A stretch of DNA of 33,485 bases from positions 1-33,485 of the forward strand of contig NZ_JBMNPQ010000010.1 in the NCBI RefSeq assembly GCF_050943655.1, read 5' to 3'. This DNA comes from Peptoniphilus_A sp050943655 (GTDB lineage Bacteria > Bacillota > Clostridia > Tissierellales > Peptoniphilaceae). Both the position numbers and the translations under genes were made by a program. The stretch's first letter is position 1, and each line of letters opens with the position of its first letter. Below are positions 9,129 through 16,004 of this stretch, in pieces. Under the pieces are notes generated by a model. The model worked only from the letters and a program-made list of their open reading frames with translations, ran no database searches and was not told the origin of the DNA.

Positions 9129-9608
9129 CTAACTCAAGGCTTTATTAATAATCATTGTGACCTCTGAAATATCTTTATCGTAAACTAAAGCCATTTCCGA
9201 AGCTATGATCTGCCTTGCTTCTGTTAAAATTTTTCTCTCGCCTGTGGACAATGATTTCTTTTGATCAAGACTTTCCAAACATTTAACCACTTCGGCGATT
9301 TCAATTAAATTTCCAGACTTAATCTTTTCAAAATTATGTCTATACCTTCTGTTCCAATTTTTAGGAACTTCAATTTTTTCATCGGAAGAGAGTTCATCAA
9401 GAACTTTGTCCATCTCATCAACTGTTGTAATTTCTCTAACACCCAGTTTGTCGGCAGTTTTTACAGGGACCATAACTTTTAACTGATTAATGGGCAGTTT
9501 CAAAATGTAGTATTTATGGATATCTCCTAAGATTTCTCTTTCCTCTATTGCTACGATTATACCAGCGCCATGCATAGGGTAAACGACCTTATCACCAATC
9601 TCAAACAT
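9129..9608 (-). CDS. carD: CarD/CdnL family RNA-polymerase-binding regulator
   Basis: 159 residues, normal length. The N-terminal Tudor-like RNA-polymerase interaction domain (MFEIGDKVVYPMHGAGIIVAIEE, then KYYILKLP and VMVPVK) matches CarD/CdnL and the TRCF RNAP-interaction domain. The C-terminal ~90 residues are helical (NWNRRYRHNFEKIKSG, SLSTGERKILTEARQIIASEMA), as in the DNA-binding part. These proteins bind the polymerase beta subunit and stabilise open promoter complexes, tuning rRNA and housekeeping transcription. AGGAGG lies just upstream of ATG 9608. Two sigma-A promoters lie in the gap to radA. The stop is embedded in the ribosome site of the next gene. Confidence 0.92.
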   Translation of the reverse strand: MFEIGDKVVYPMHGAGIIVAIEEREILGDIHKYYILKLPINQLKVMVPVKTADKLGVREITTVDEMDKVLDELSSDEKIEVPKNWNRRYRHNFEKIKSGNLIEIAEVVKCLESLDQKKSLSTGERKILTEARQIIASEMALVYDKDISEVTMIINKALS

Positions 9609-9634
9609 ATAATACCTCCTAGTGTCCCATTACT

Positions 9635-9663
9635 AGTATATCAAATATGCATGATAAAGTAAA
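9635..9663 (-). promoter_or_regulatory. carD promoter P2 (proximal)
   Basis: Minus strand TTTACT (9658-9663), 17-bp spacer, TATACT (9635-9640); the -10 ends about 26 bp before ATG 9608. Confidence 0.6.
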
Positions 9664-9669
9664 CTTAAT

Positions 9670-9698
9670 AATATACCACAGAAACTAAAGTTTTGCAA
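9670..9698 (-). promoter_or_regulatory. carD promoter P1 (distal)
   Basis: Minus strand TTGCAA (9693-9698), 17-bp spacer, TATATT (9670-9675). It lies 35 bp upstream of P2, so carD seems to have tandem sigma-A promoters. Confidence 0.55.
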
Positions 9699-9740
9699 AG
9701 GTTATTTGAAGTATTTTTAATTTTATTTTTAAAATGTAAT

Positions 9741-11108
9741 TTAATTAAAAACCAAGTCGATGAGTTCTGAAATATGAGAGACTTTTATAATCTTTAATTT
9801 ATCAAAATTATCTTCTTTTATATTAGAATACTTTGAAATAAATGCCTTGGTATAGCCCATTCTTTCGGCTTCTTTAAGTCGCATCTCGAGACTTGGCACA
9901 TTTTTAAGTTCTCCTGTAAGTCCAACATCTGAAATAAAGACTGAATTATATGGCACAGGTTTATTTAAAACTGAAGACACAATAGACACCATAACTGATA
10001 AGTTTGAAGCCTGCTCTTTTAATTTAATTCCGCCCGTCGTCTTTACGACAATATTTTTGTCCATGAATTTAACCCCAGCTCTCTCCTCTAAAATGGAAAC
10101 TAGTGTGTTTAAATGCTCTCGCCTTATGCACTCTGAAATTCTCGATGGATAGGGCAAAAATGATTTTGATGTAAGAGCCTCAGTTTCTAAAATTATTGGC
10201 CTTGTGCCTTCTCTAATTACAGAAAGCGACGAACCAGCAACAGAGCTATCCCTTTCTCTTTTTGTCATAAAATATTCTGACGGATTATCTATGGAGACCA
10301 TCCCCTCTTCAGTCATACTGAAAAATCCAATCTCTCCCGTTGAGCCGTATCTATTTTTAGTTGTCAAAAGAGAACGCAAGTCTTCTGATGAGTCGCCATC
10401 TATTAGTACTACTGTATCTACTAAGTGTTCAAGACTTCTAACTCCTGCAAGCTGATCCTCTTTAGTCATCTGGCCAATCATAAATACCATTCGCGGTCTA
10501 TTGATATTTTTTGCAACTTCTGTCATCTTATAGGCACATTCCATGGTCTGAGTTGGAGTTCCTGGTCTTTGTGGAAATTCGTCGAGAGTAAATGTCTGAA
10601 TAGAGTCAATTATTATAAAATCTGGATCAATCTTTTCAACCTGATCCAAAACAGAATTTAAAGATGTAGTGGAATAGACCCAAATATTTTCAGAGAGCTC
10701 CTTTAAAATTCTCTTTGCCCTCATTTTTATTTGTGTCTCAGATTCTTCTCCTGATGAATACAAAACTTTAAATCCCTTTTCTGCAAGGCTCTGAGATACT
10801 TGCATGAGAAGTGTGGACTTCCCGGCGCCTGGCTTTGCAGTAAGTATGCTGACAGAGTCACGGACGATTCCGCCGCCCATGACTCTGTCAAATTCTTCTA
10901 TTCCAGTTAAAACTCTATCATCTCTTGAGATTTCAACTTCTTTAAGACGCAGTGCTTCTTTATTAGATTTTTTTCTATTTTTACTTGTGCTGCCACTTTC
11001 TTCTACTTCTTCAAGTGTGTTCCAAGAGTTGCAGTTTGGGCATTTCCCCAAAAATCCATGTGAAATATATCCACATTCTTTACACTGATATACTGTCTTT
11101 TTCTTCAT
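9741..11108 (-). CDS. radA: DNA repair protein RadA
   Basis: 455 residues, normal length. N-terminal zinc finger with Cys9, Cys12, Cys23 and Cys26 (CKECG, CPNC). RecA-like ATPase with Walker A AKPGAGKST near residue 90 and Walker B FIIIDSIQT. The RadA-specific KNRFG motif appears as KNRYG (Phe to Tyr). The C-terminal Lon-like domain starts near residue 285 (GTRPIILETEALTSKS, GGIKLKEQASNLSVM). RadA drives branch migration during homologous recombination. The ATG lies inside the last 29 bp of clpC, so it is the distal gene of the CtsR operon; the ribosome site is weak (AAGGA, about 12 nt upstream). No convincing terminator follows. In Bacillus, disA normally follows radA; here carD does. Confidence 0.95.
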   Translation of the reverse strand: MKKKTVYQCKECGYISHGFLGKCPNCNSWNTLEEVEESGSTSKNRKKSNKEALRLKEVEISRDDRVLTGIEEFDRVMGGGIVRDSVSILTAKPGAGKSTLLMQVSQSLAEKGFKVLYSSGEESETQIKMRAKRILKELSENIWVYSTTSLNSVLDQVEKIDPDFIIIDSIQTFTLDEFPQRPGTPTQTMECAYKMTEVAKNINRPRMVFMIGQMTKEDQLAGVRSLEHLVDTVVLIDGDSSEDLRSLLTTKNRYGSTGEIGFFSMTEEGMVSIDNPSEYFMTKRERDSSVAGSSLSVIREGTRPIILETEALTSKSFLPYPSRISECIRREHLNTLVSILEERAGVKFMDKNIVVKTTGGIKLKEQASNLSVMVSIVSSVLNKPVPYNSVFISDVGLTGELKNVPSLEMRLKEAERMGYTKAFISKYSNIKEDNFDKLKIIKVSHISELIDLVFN

Positions 11109-13545
11109 TTTTCTTATTATTATCCTTGTTAGATTTTTTTATTACAACTTTGTTATATTTAACATCAATTGAGACCTTATCTCCTGATTTGATGTTCCCT
11201 TCTAGATATTCGTCTGCAATGTCATCTTCTACTAATTTTCTAATAGTTCTTGCAAGAGGTCTTGCTCCGTAAACTTTGTCATATCCTTTTTCAATTATAT
11301 AATTTTTAAGTTTATTTGAATACTCAGCTGTTATATTCATCTCTCTAAGTCTTTCGTCTACATCAGATAGTAGATTATCGACGATATCTTTAACTCCATC
11401 TTTTTCTAGAGGTTTAAATACAACTATTTCATCGACTCTGTTTAAAAATTCTGGTCTAAATCTATCTTTAAGGGCTTCGTTAATGATGTCTTTCATGTTT
11501 TCATATTCGCTTTTCTTTTCTTCTTCAGGTGAAGTTGAAAATCCTAAAACTGAATTTTTAGCAAGCATATTAGCTCCAACATTAGATGTCATTATAATAA
11601 CTGTGTCCTTAAAGTTTACAGTTCTTCCTTGAGAGTCTGTAAGTCTTCCCTCATCAAGGATTTGAAGCAAAATATTAAATACGTCAGGGTGTCCTTTTTC
11701 AATCTCATCAAATAATATTACTGAATAAGGATTGCTTCTCACAAGCTCAGTAAGTTGTCCACCTTCGTCAAATCCTACATATCCTGGAGGAGAACCAATA
11801 AGTTTAGAGACAGAGTGCTTTTCCATATATTCTGACATGTCAAGTCTTATTAAATTGTCCTCACGTCCAAATAAGTTTTTGGCAAGATTTTTTGCAAGGA
11901 ATGTTTTACCTACACCAGTTGGACCAACGAATATAAATGAACCAATTGGTTTATTTGGGTCTTTAAGTCCAATTCTTGCTCTTTTTACAGCTTTAGAAAG
12001 TGTAATTACTGCATCGTCTTGTCCCTTTACACTTTTCATTAGATTTGTGTCAAGATTTTTAAGTTTTACAGTTTCTTCTTCAGTCATTTCTGTAACTGGA
12101 ATTTTTGCCCAATCAGAAACTATTTTTGCAATATGCTCAGGTGTAACTTCTTTTTTAGACTCTTCTTCATTAAACTTATCTAGTGCCAATTTATATTCTT
12201 CTTCAAGTTTCTTTTGTTCATCTCTTAAGTTGGCCGCAAGTTCATAATCTTGATCTTTTACTGCATTGTTCTTTTTGTCTTCAACACTTTCAAGTTTTTC
12301 TTTATACTCATCTTCAAACTCAGGTGCCTTGTAAGATTCAATCTTTAATTTTGAACTTGCTTCATCTATTAAGTCAATGGCTTTATCTGGCAAGTATCTG
12401 TCGTTTAAATATCTGTCAGAATACTTGACAGCAGCTTCTAGTGTTTCGTCACTTATCACAACTTTGTGATGTTCTTCGTATTTTTTTCTAAGACCTTTTA
12501 ATATTTCTATAGAATCTTCAATTGATGGTTCATTTACCATAATTGGCATTAGTCTTCTTTCAAAAGCTGGGTCTTTTTCAATGTGTTTTCTATATTCTTC
12601 AGTTGTTGTTGCACCAATTATTTGAATTGTCTTTCTTGTCAACATTGGTTTTAAAATATTTGAAGCATCAAGTGAACCTTCTGCGGCTCCAGCTCCCATT
12701 AGCACATGCATTTCATCTATAAATAAAATGATGTTTTTGTTTTGTGAAGCTTCTGTTGTGACATTTTTTAGTCTTTCTTCAAAGTCACCTCTGTACTTTG
12801 AACCTGCAACTATTGCTGAAACATCTAGGTTTAAAATTATTTTATCCTTCATTATTTGTGGAACATTGCCACTTACTATTTGTAGTGCAAGTCCTTCTGC
12901 TATAGCAGTTTTACCAACTCCAGGTTCACCTATTAGAACTGGGTTATTTTTAGTTCTACGTGATAGAACTTGGATAATTCTTTTTATCTCTTCTTCTCTA
13001 CCAATTACTGGATCAATCTTTCCAGCTTTGGCTTCTTCGTTTAAATTAACTGTATATTTTTCAAGAGCCTCAGTAGACGCATTTCCACTTTCCGCCTCTT
13101 CAGCATAATCTTCAAAATTATTTAAAATTTCATTTTCCAAGTTTTCTACATCAATTCCAAGTCTTTTTAGAACTAGAATTGCAACTCCTTGTCCTTCTCT
13201 TAAGATTGCAAGAAGTAGGTGTTGTGTAGAGACTGTATTTTCGCCCATCTCTCTTGAAAGTTCAAAGGCAATTTCAAAAATTCTCTTTGTCCTTGGAGTG
13301 TAGGCAATTGAATTCATAACAGGTCCTTGACCTTGTGCTACAATATCTACTACTGCTTCTTTTGCCCTATTATAATCTATTCCAAGTTTAGATAAAATGT
13401 GGGCTCCAGTGTCAGTTCCTTCTCTAATTATCCCTAAAAGTAAATGCTCAGATCCAATATATGAATGTCTTTGCTCTCTAGCTTCTTGTTGAGCAAAAAG
13501 TATTGCTTTCTGAGACTTTTCACTAAATCTTCCAAACATACTCAT
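11080..13545 (-). CDS. clpC: ATP-dependent Clp protease ATPase subunit ClpC
   Basis: 821 residues. Two Clp-N repeats (about 1-145), AAA D1 with Walker A GEPGVGKT near 210, a UVR-like middle coiled coil (about 415-460), AAA D2 with GPTGVGKT and MTSNVGA, and a C-terminal D2-small domain. ClpC unfolds substrates for ClpP. In Bacillus the N-domain reads phosphoarginine tags through two pockets containing Glu32 and Glu106; here the first is kept (GSEH, Glu33) but the second is STQH with Gln108. SD GGAGG is 7 nt before ATG 13545. The ATG overlaps the mcsB stop as ATGA. A second ATG two codons in (13539) would also work. Transcribed from the CtsR-controlled promoter. Confidence 0.96.
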   Translation of the reverse strand: MSMFGRFSEKSQKAILFAQQEAREQRHSYIGSEHLLLGIIREGTDTGAHILSKLGIDYNRAKEAVVDIVAQGQGPVMNSIAYTPRTKRIFEIAFELSREMGENTVSTQHLLLAILREGQGVAILVLKRLGIDVENLENEILNNFEDYAEEAESGNASTEALEKYTVNLNEEAKAGKIDPVIGREEEIKRIIQVLSRRTKNNPVLIGEPGVGKTAIAEGLALQIVSGNVPQIMKDKIILNLDVSAIVAGSKYRGDFEERLKNVTTEASQNKNIILFIDEMHVLMGAGAAEGSLDASNILKPMLTRKTIQIIGATTTEEYRKHIEKDPAFERRLMPIMVNEPSIEDSIEILKGLRKKYEEHHKVVISDETLEAAVKYSDRYLNDRYLPDKAIDLIDEASSKLKIESYKAPEFEDEYKEKLESVEDKKNNAVKDQDYELAANLRDEQKKLEEEYKLALDKFNEEESKKEVTPEHIAKIVSDWAKIPVTEMTEEETVKLKNLDTNLMKSVKGQDDAVITLSKAVKRARIGLKDPNKPIGSFIFVGPTGVGKTFLAKNLAKNLFGREDNLIRLDMSEYMEKHSVSKLIGSPPGYVGFDEGGQLTELVRSNPYSVILFDEIEKGHPDVFNILLQILDEGRLTDSQGRTVNFKDTVIIMTSNVGANMLAKNSVLGFSTSPEEEKKSEYENMKDIINEALKDRFRPEFLNRVDEIVVFKPLEKDGVKDIVDNLLSDVDERLREMNITAEYSNKLKNYIIEKGYDKVYGARPLARTIRKLVEDDIADEYLEGNIKSGDKVSIDVKYNKVVIKKSNKDNNKKNEEKDSISV

Positions 13546-14522
13546 TTGAAAACCTCCTTCATGAGAGCTCTAGATTTATTTGCTCGCAATATATCTCGCG
13601 ACTTAATATCTAGAATTGCACCCCTCTCAATTTGTAGATGTCCATTTTTAAGCTTCATTACCTCATCGTAAAAATCAATTTTGCGATTAGGCTTTAAAAT
13701 AGATAGCTCTGTACCTAATTTAATGTTGCTCATGGCATCTTTCATCTCTTCTTCCGATAATATTCTTGCACTTGATAACATTCCAAAACTTCTATTTACC
13801 AAGTCTTCCAATTGAATTATATTGTCTAAATAAAATCTCTTCCTATTCTCTAATTCTATATCTGTAATTTCTTTTGTAATCATATTTAGCTTATTTATAT
13901 AAAAGTCTTCTTCATCACCAAAAGTTGACTCAAAAGTTAAAGTATAGACAGATCCAGCATTTCTGCCTGCGCCACTTCTATATGGCATCAAGACATACCC
14001 AAGTCTCATAAGACCTTTAGAAATTTCTTCCATACCAAAATAATTAAGTGCTGGCAAGTGTAGTATCACCTGTGGTCTAAGGCCAGTTCCTGTATTTAAA
14101 ACTCTTGAAGTTAAATATCCAAACTTTGGATCAAAAGAAAAGCTAACTTTATCTTCTAGCTTATCTTCAACTTCATAAACATTTTTAAATATTTCATCTA
14201 AAGACTTGTCTCTTGAAAACTCTCTAATCTCCAAATGTTCCAAGCCATTTATCACAATATCTGGCATATTCTCCTTTTGGAAAAATCCTTTGTGTTTTCT
14301 GTCTAAAAAATTGCTGCTAAACTTGCCCTCTTCAACAAGCTTAAGTCTTTGTAGAGAAGAAAGTTCATTTAAAGATACTTCTTCATAGCCTATAGAAGCT
14401 GCCGCATCAGAAAGAGTTTCATAAATTTCTTTTAACTCTTCATCATCTGCTTTAATATTAAAGTTGTGGGAATCCAAGTTTCTGTATAACTTTATTTGAT
14501 TTCCAATTATAACTTCAGACAT
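13542..14522 (-). CDS. mcsB: McsB-like guanidino-kinase homologue, catalytic motifs missing
   Basis: 326 residues, close to family length (~350). It lies between mcsA and clpC and is full of phosphagen-kinase landmarks: GYLTSR (131-140 region), NTGTGLRPQVILHLPAL (143-159), RSFGMLSSARIL (244-255) and the C-terminal RDILRA (309-314). Known McsB phosphorylates arginines to mark proteins for ClpCP. By comparison from memory with Bacillus/Geobacillus McsB, the catalytic motifs are gone: SSRIRLARN is GNQIKLYRN (7-15), NEEDH is NGLEH (92-96), the active-site Cys of SCPTN is Arg140, and the GEGSEAVG segment is SGAGRNAG (183-190). The phosphoarginine-receptor motif RDxxRA is intact. Likely an inactive or altered regulator. 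ATG 14522 overlaps mcsA by 8 bp; SD AAGGAAG. Confidence 0.88.
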   Translation of the reverse strand: MSEVIIGNQIKLYRNLDSHNFNIKADDEELKEIYETLSDAAASIGYEEVSLNELSSLQRLKLVEEGKFSSNFLDRKHKGFFQKENMPDIVINGLEHLEIREFSRDKSLDEIFKNVYEVEDKLEDKVSFSFDPKFGYLTSRVLNTGTGLRPQVILHLPALNYFGMEEISKGLMRLGYVLMPYRSGAGRNAGSVYTLTFESTFGDEEDFYINKLNMITKEITDIELENRKRFYLDNIIQLEDLVNRSFGMLSSARILSEEEMKDAMSNIKLGTELSILKPNRKIDFYDEVMKLKNGHLQIERGAILDIKSRDILRANKSRALMKEVFK

Positions 14523-15021
14523 TTTTCTCTTCCTTTAATTCTTTTATTTCATCTCTAAGCTCAGCTGCCTTTTCATATTCTTCCATACTTACGGCAATAT
14601 CTAGCTTAGATTTTAATTCATTTAATTTCCTATTAAACGATAAATGTTCATCTGCATTCTTAGGTATCTTACCCTTATATCCATCTTTTAAATTTAATGC
14701 GTTAAGATATTTGTCAAATTCTTTTTCAAAAGCTTTATAACAACGAGGACATCCCAAGACGCCAGTGTTTTTAAATTCTGTAAAAGTTCTATTGCAATAC
14801 TCACAGGCAATTTCTTCATCTTCGTGGTATTGTGGGCCAAGTCTTAGAATTCCTCTTAACACATCTTCAATCTTTGGCATTATATCTTGATAAGTTGCGA
14901 AGTCCATCTTAAATTTCTTTTCAGCGCATACTTCGCATAGATGAACCTCTTCAACTTTATTTTCATTTATTTTAGTGTAGGAAATTACTGATTCTCTTTC
15001 TTTACATACATCACATAGCAT
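14515..15021 (-). CDS. mcsA: McsA, zinc-finger activator of McsB / ClpC modulator
   Basis: 168 residues. Two pairs of CxxC at the N-terminus (Cys3, Cys6, Cys29, Cys32), a second zinc module with CEYC and CPRC in the middle third, and a C-terminal UVR motif (LDIAVSMEEYEKAAELRDEI). Known McsA binds zinc or other metals, activates McsB and interacts with CtsR and ClpC in the cytoplasm. All eight zinc cysteines are kept, unlike the decayed McsB active site next to it. ATG 15021 has AGGAGG 7 nt upstream and follows the ctsR stop by 12 nt. Confidence 0.93.
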   Translation of the reverse strand: MLCDVCKERESVISYTKINENKVEEVHLCEVCAEKKFKMDFATYQDIMPKIEDVLRGILRLGPQYHEDEEIACEYCNRTFTEFKNTGVLGCPRCYKAFEKEFDKYLNALNLKDGYKGKIPKNADEHLSFNRKLNELKSKLDIAVSMEEYEKAAELRDEIKELKEEKNV

Positions 15022-15033
15022 ATTATTTCCTCC

Positions 15034-15486
15034 TCAACTAAAAACTACTAATAGCATATTCTTTAGCAAATTTGCCCTTAGTGTATTTTTATTTTCACTT
15101 TCGTAAAGTGCCCTGTCAGACAATGCAACTCTCATGAGTTCCATCTCTTTTTTTGTGACCTTGTCTATTCGATAAAGCTCAAGTAGCAAGTCATCTGCCT
15201 TGTCTTTTGTTATTGAATCTCCAATATATTCATAAAATAATTCTAATGTATCTGTTTCATCTTCAAGATTTACTTTGACGATTCTTATAAATCCTCCGCC
15301 GCCCCGCCTGGACTCAACATAATATCCTTTTATGGGTGTAAATCTTGTAGTTAAAACGTAATTTATTTGCGACGGTGCGCAGTTAAAATGATCAGATATT
15401 TGAGATCTTTGGATTTCAAGAGATCCACCTGCATCAAATAATAATTCATTTATAAACTCTTCTATTGAGTTAGAAAGTTTTGCCAT
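15034..15486 (-). CDS. ctsR: CtsR heat-shock transcriptional repressor
   Basis: 150 residues from ATG 15486 (MAKLSNSIEEFI). A 171-residue form beginning further upstream would start within the operator region and lacks a ribosome site, so it is rejected. The winged-helix DNA-binding domain covers about 1-75, with the glycine-rich wing SRRGGGGFIRIV that inserts in the minor groove. The C-terminal four-helix domain follows (KADDLLLELYRIDKVTKKE, RANLLKNMLLVV). CtsR represses clp genes by binding a GGTCAAA direct repeat and is released on heat or stress. Two matching operators sit at its own promoter, so the operon is autoregulated. SD AAAGGA overlaps the second operator. Confidence 0.94.
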   Translation of the reverse strand: MAKLSNSIEEFINELLFDAGGSLEIQRSQISDHFNCAPSQINYVLTTRFTPIKGYYVESRRGGGGFIRIVKVNLEDETDTLELFYEYIGDSITKDKADDLLLELYRIDKVTKKEMELMRVALSDRALYESENKNTLRANLLKNMLLVVFS

Positions 15487-15498
15487 AAAAATCAATCC

Positions 15499-15515
15499 TT
15501 TGACCATCTTTGTCT
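15499..15515 (-). promoter_or_regulatory. CtsR operator O2 (overlaps ribosome site)
   Basis: Minus strand AGACAAA-GAT-GGTCAAA; consensus RGTCAAA-NAN-RGTCAAA with one mismatch. The last repeat runs into the AAAGGA ribosome site of ctsR. Confidence 0.7.
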
Positions 15516-15530
15516 TTAATGTTACAATAG

Positions 15531-15547
15531 TTTGACTATCTTTAACC
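15531..15547 (-). promoter_or_regulatory. CtsR operator O1 (abuts the -10)
   Basis: Minus strand GGTTAAA-GAT-AGTCAAA; one mismatch (C to T) to the CtsR consensus. It begins on the base right after the -10 box, so bound CtsR would cover the transcription start. Confidence 0.82.
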
Positions 15548-15576
15548 ATTGTAATACATAATATAAAAATTGTAAA
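15548..15576 (-). promoter_or_regulatory. ctsR operon sigma-A promoter
   Basis: Minus strand TTTACA (15571-15576), 17-bp spacer, TACAAT (15548-15553). The only good promoter upstream of ctsR-mcsA-mcsB-clpC-radA. Confidence 0.75.
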
Positions 15577-15751
15577 GACTAATAGATAACTTTTATCAAA
15601 AATAATTATTTATTATACTTTTATAGCTAATCTTTATGCTTTTTATTTTAAAAATATTAATGGCTAATCTATAAATATAATTTTAAAATATTATTTTTAT
15701 TTCTTTCATTAGTATTTATATCCAATTAATACAAATTAAAGCATTGTATAC
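15577..15751. other. AT-rich intergenic spacer
   Basis: First part of the 450-bp gap between ctsR and the EF-G-like gene. Very AT-rich, without a credible ORF. The only repeat I see is gctaatct, present twice (near 15626 and 15663). No RNA gene recognised. Confidence 0.5.
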
Positions 15752-15782
15752 AAAAGAAGCTAGACTAAGTCTAACTTCTTTT
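15752..15782. terminator. terminator hairpin (intact copy)
   Basis: aaaagaagctagac / gtctaacttctttt with a 3-nt loop, 13 of 14 pairs, A-run on one side and T-run on the other. It works in principle in both directions; on the minus strand it would end EF-G-like transcripts after reading through the long hairpin. Confidence 0.7.
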
Positions 15783-15784
15783 AA
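15768..15784. repeat. 17-bp direct repeat, left copy
   Basis: agtctaacttcttttaa, identical to 15978-15994. This copy is the right arm of the intact terminator hairpin; the other is an orphan arm just after the EF-G-like stop. Together they flank the long palindrome. Confidence 0.8.
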
Positions 15785-15798
15785 TGATGACAAAGAAA

Positions 15799-15966
15799 CA
15801 AAGCTCTACAAAAATCTTATCCTATGGAAGAAATTGTAGAAAGTTCAACTTGAAGCAAATTGCCCGAAAATCACACTGTTTGAGCGTACGCGAGTTTGTG
15901 ATTTTCAGATTTGCAAAAGTATGAACTTTCCAATTTCTGTAATGAGATAAGATTTTTTGAGCTTTG
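15799..15966. repeat. long imperfect palindrome, MITE/REP-like element
   Basis: About 168 bp folding on itself. Paired blocks from outside in: 15799-15806 with 15959-15966; 15810-15821 with 15946-15957; 15830-15836 with 15931-15937; 15839-15847 with 15922-15930; 15855-15860 with 15909-15914; 15866-15875 with 15897-15906. The centre is the GC-rich palindrome gcgtacgc (15884-15891). No coding potential. Such non-coding fold-back elements are usually multicopy mobile repeats (MITEs); a structured RNA is the alternative. Copy number in the genome is unknown. Confidence 0.7.
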
Positions 15967-15977
15967 TCTAAAATCTC

Positions 15978-15994
15978 AGTCTAACTTCTTTTAA
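15978..15994. repeat. 17-bp direct repeat, right copy
   Basis: Identical to 15768-15784, lying about 10 bp downstream of the EF-G-like stop on the minus strand. It lacks the complementary arm needed to form a terminator, as if the hairpin had been split by the palindrome between the two copies. Confidence 0.8.
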
Positions 15995-16004
15995 AAAATT
16001 ATTA

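Noticed and set aside
11732..12247. Plus-strand 171-codon open frame
   Set aside because: Antisense to clpC; no family features.
15487..15549. N-terminal 21-residue extension of CtsR
   Set aside because: It would begin inside the operator region without a ribosome site and lies outside the conserved protein.
15799..15966. 6S RNA
   Set aside because: Rod shape fits in outline, but there is no recognised central bubble arrangement or expected context, and the flanking 17-bp direct repeats point to insertion.
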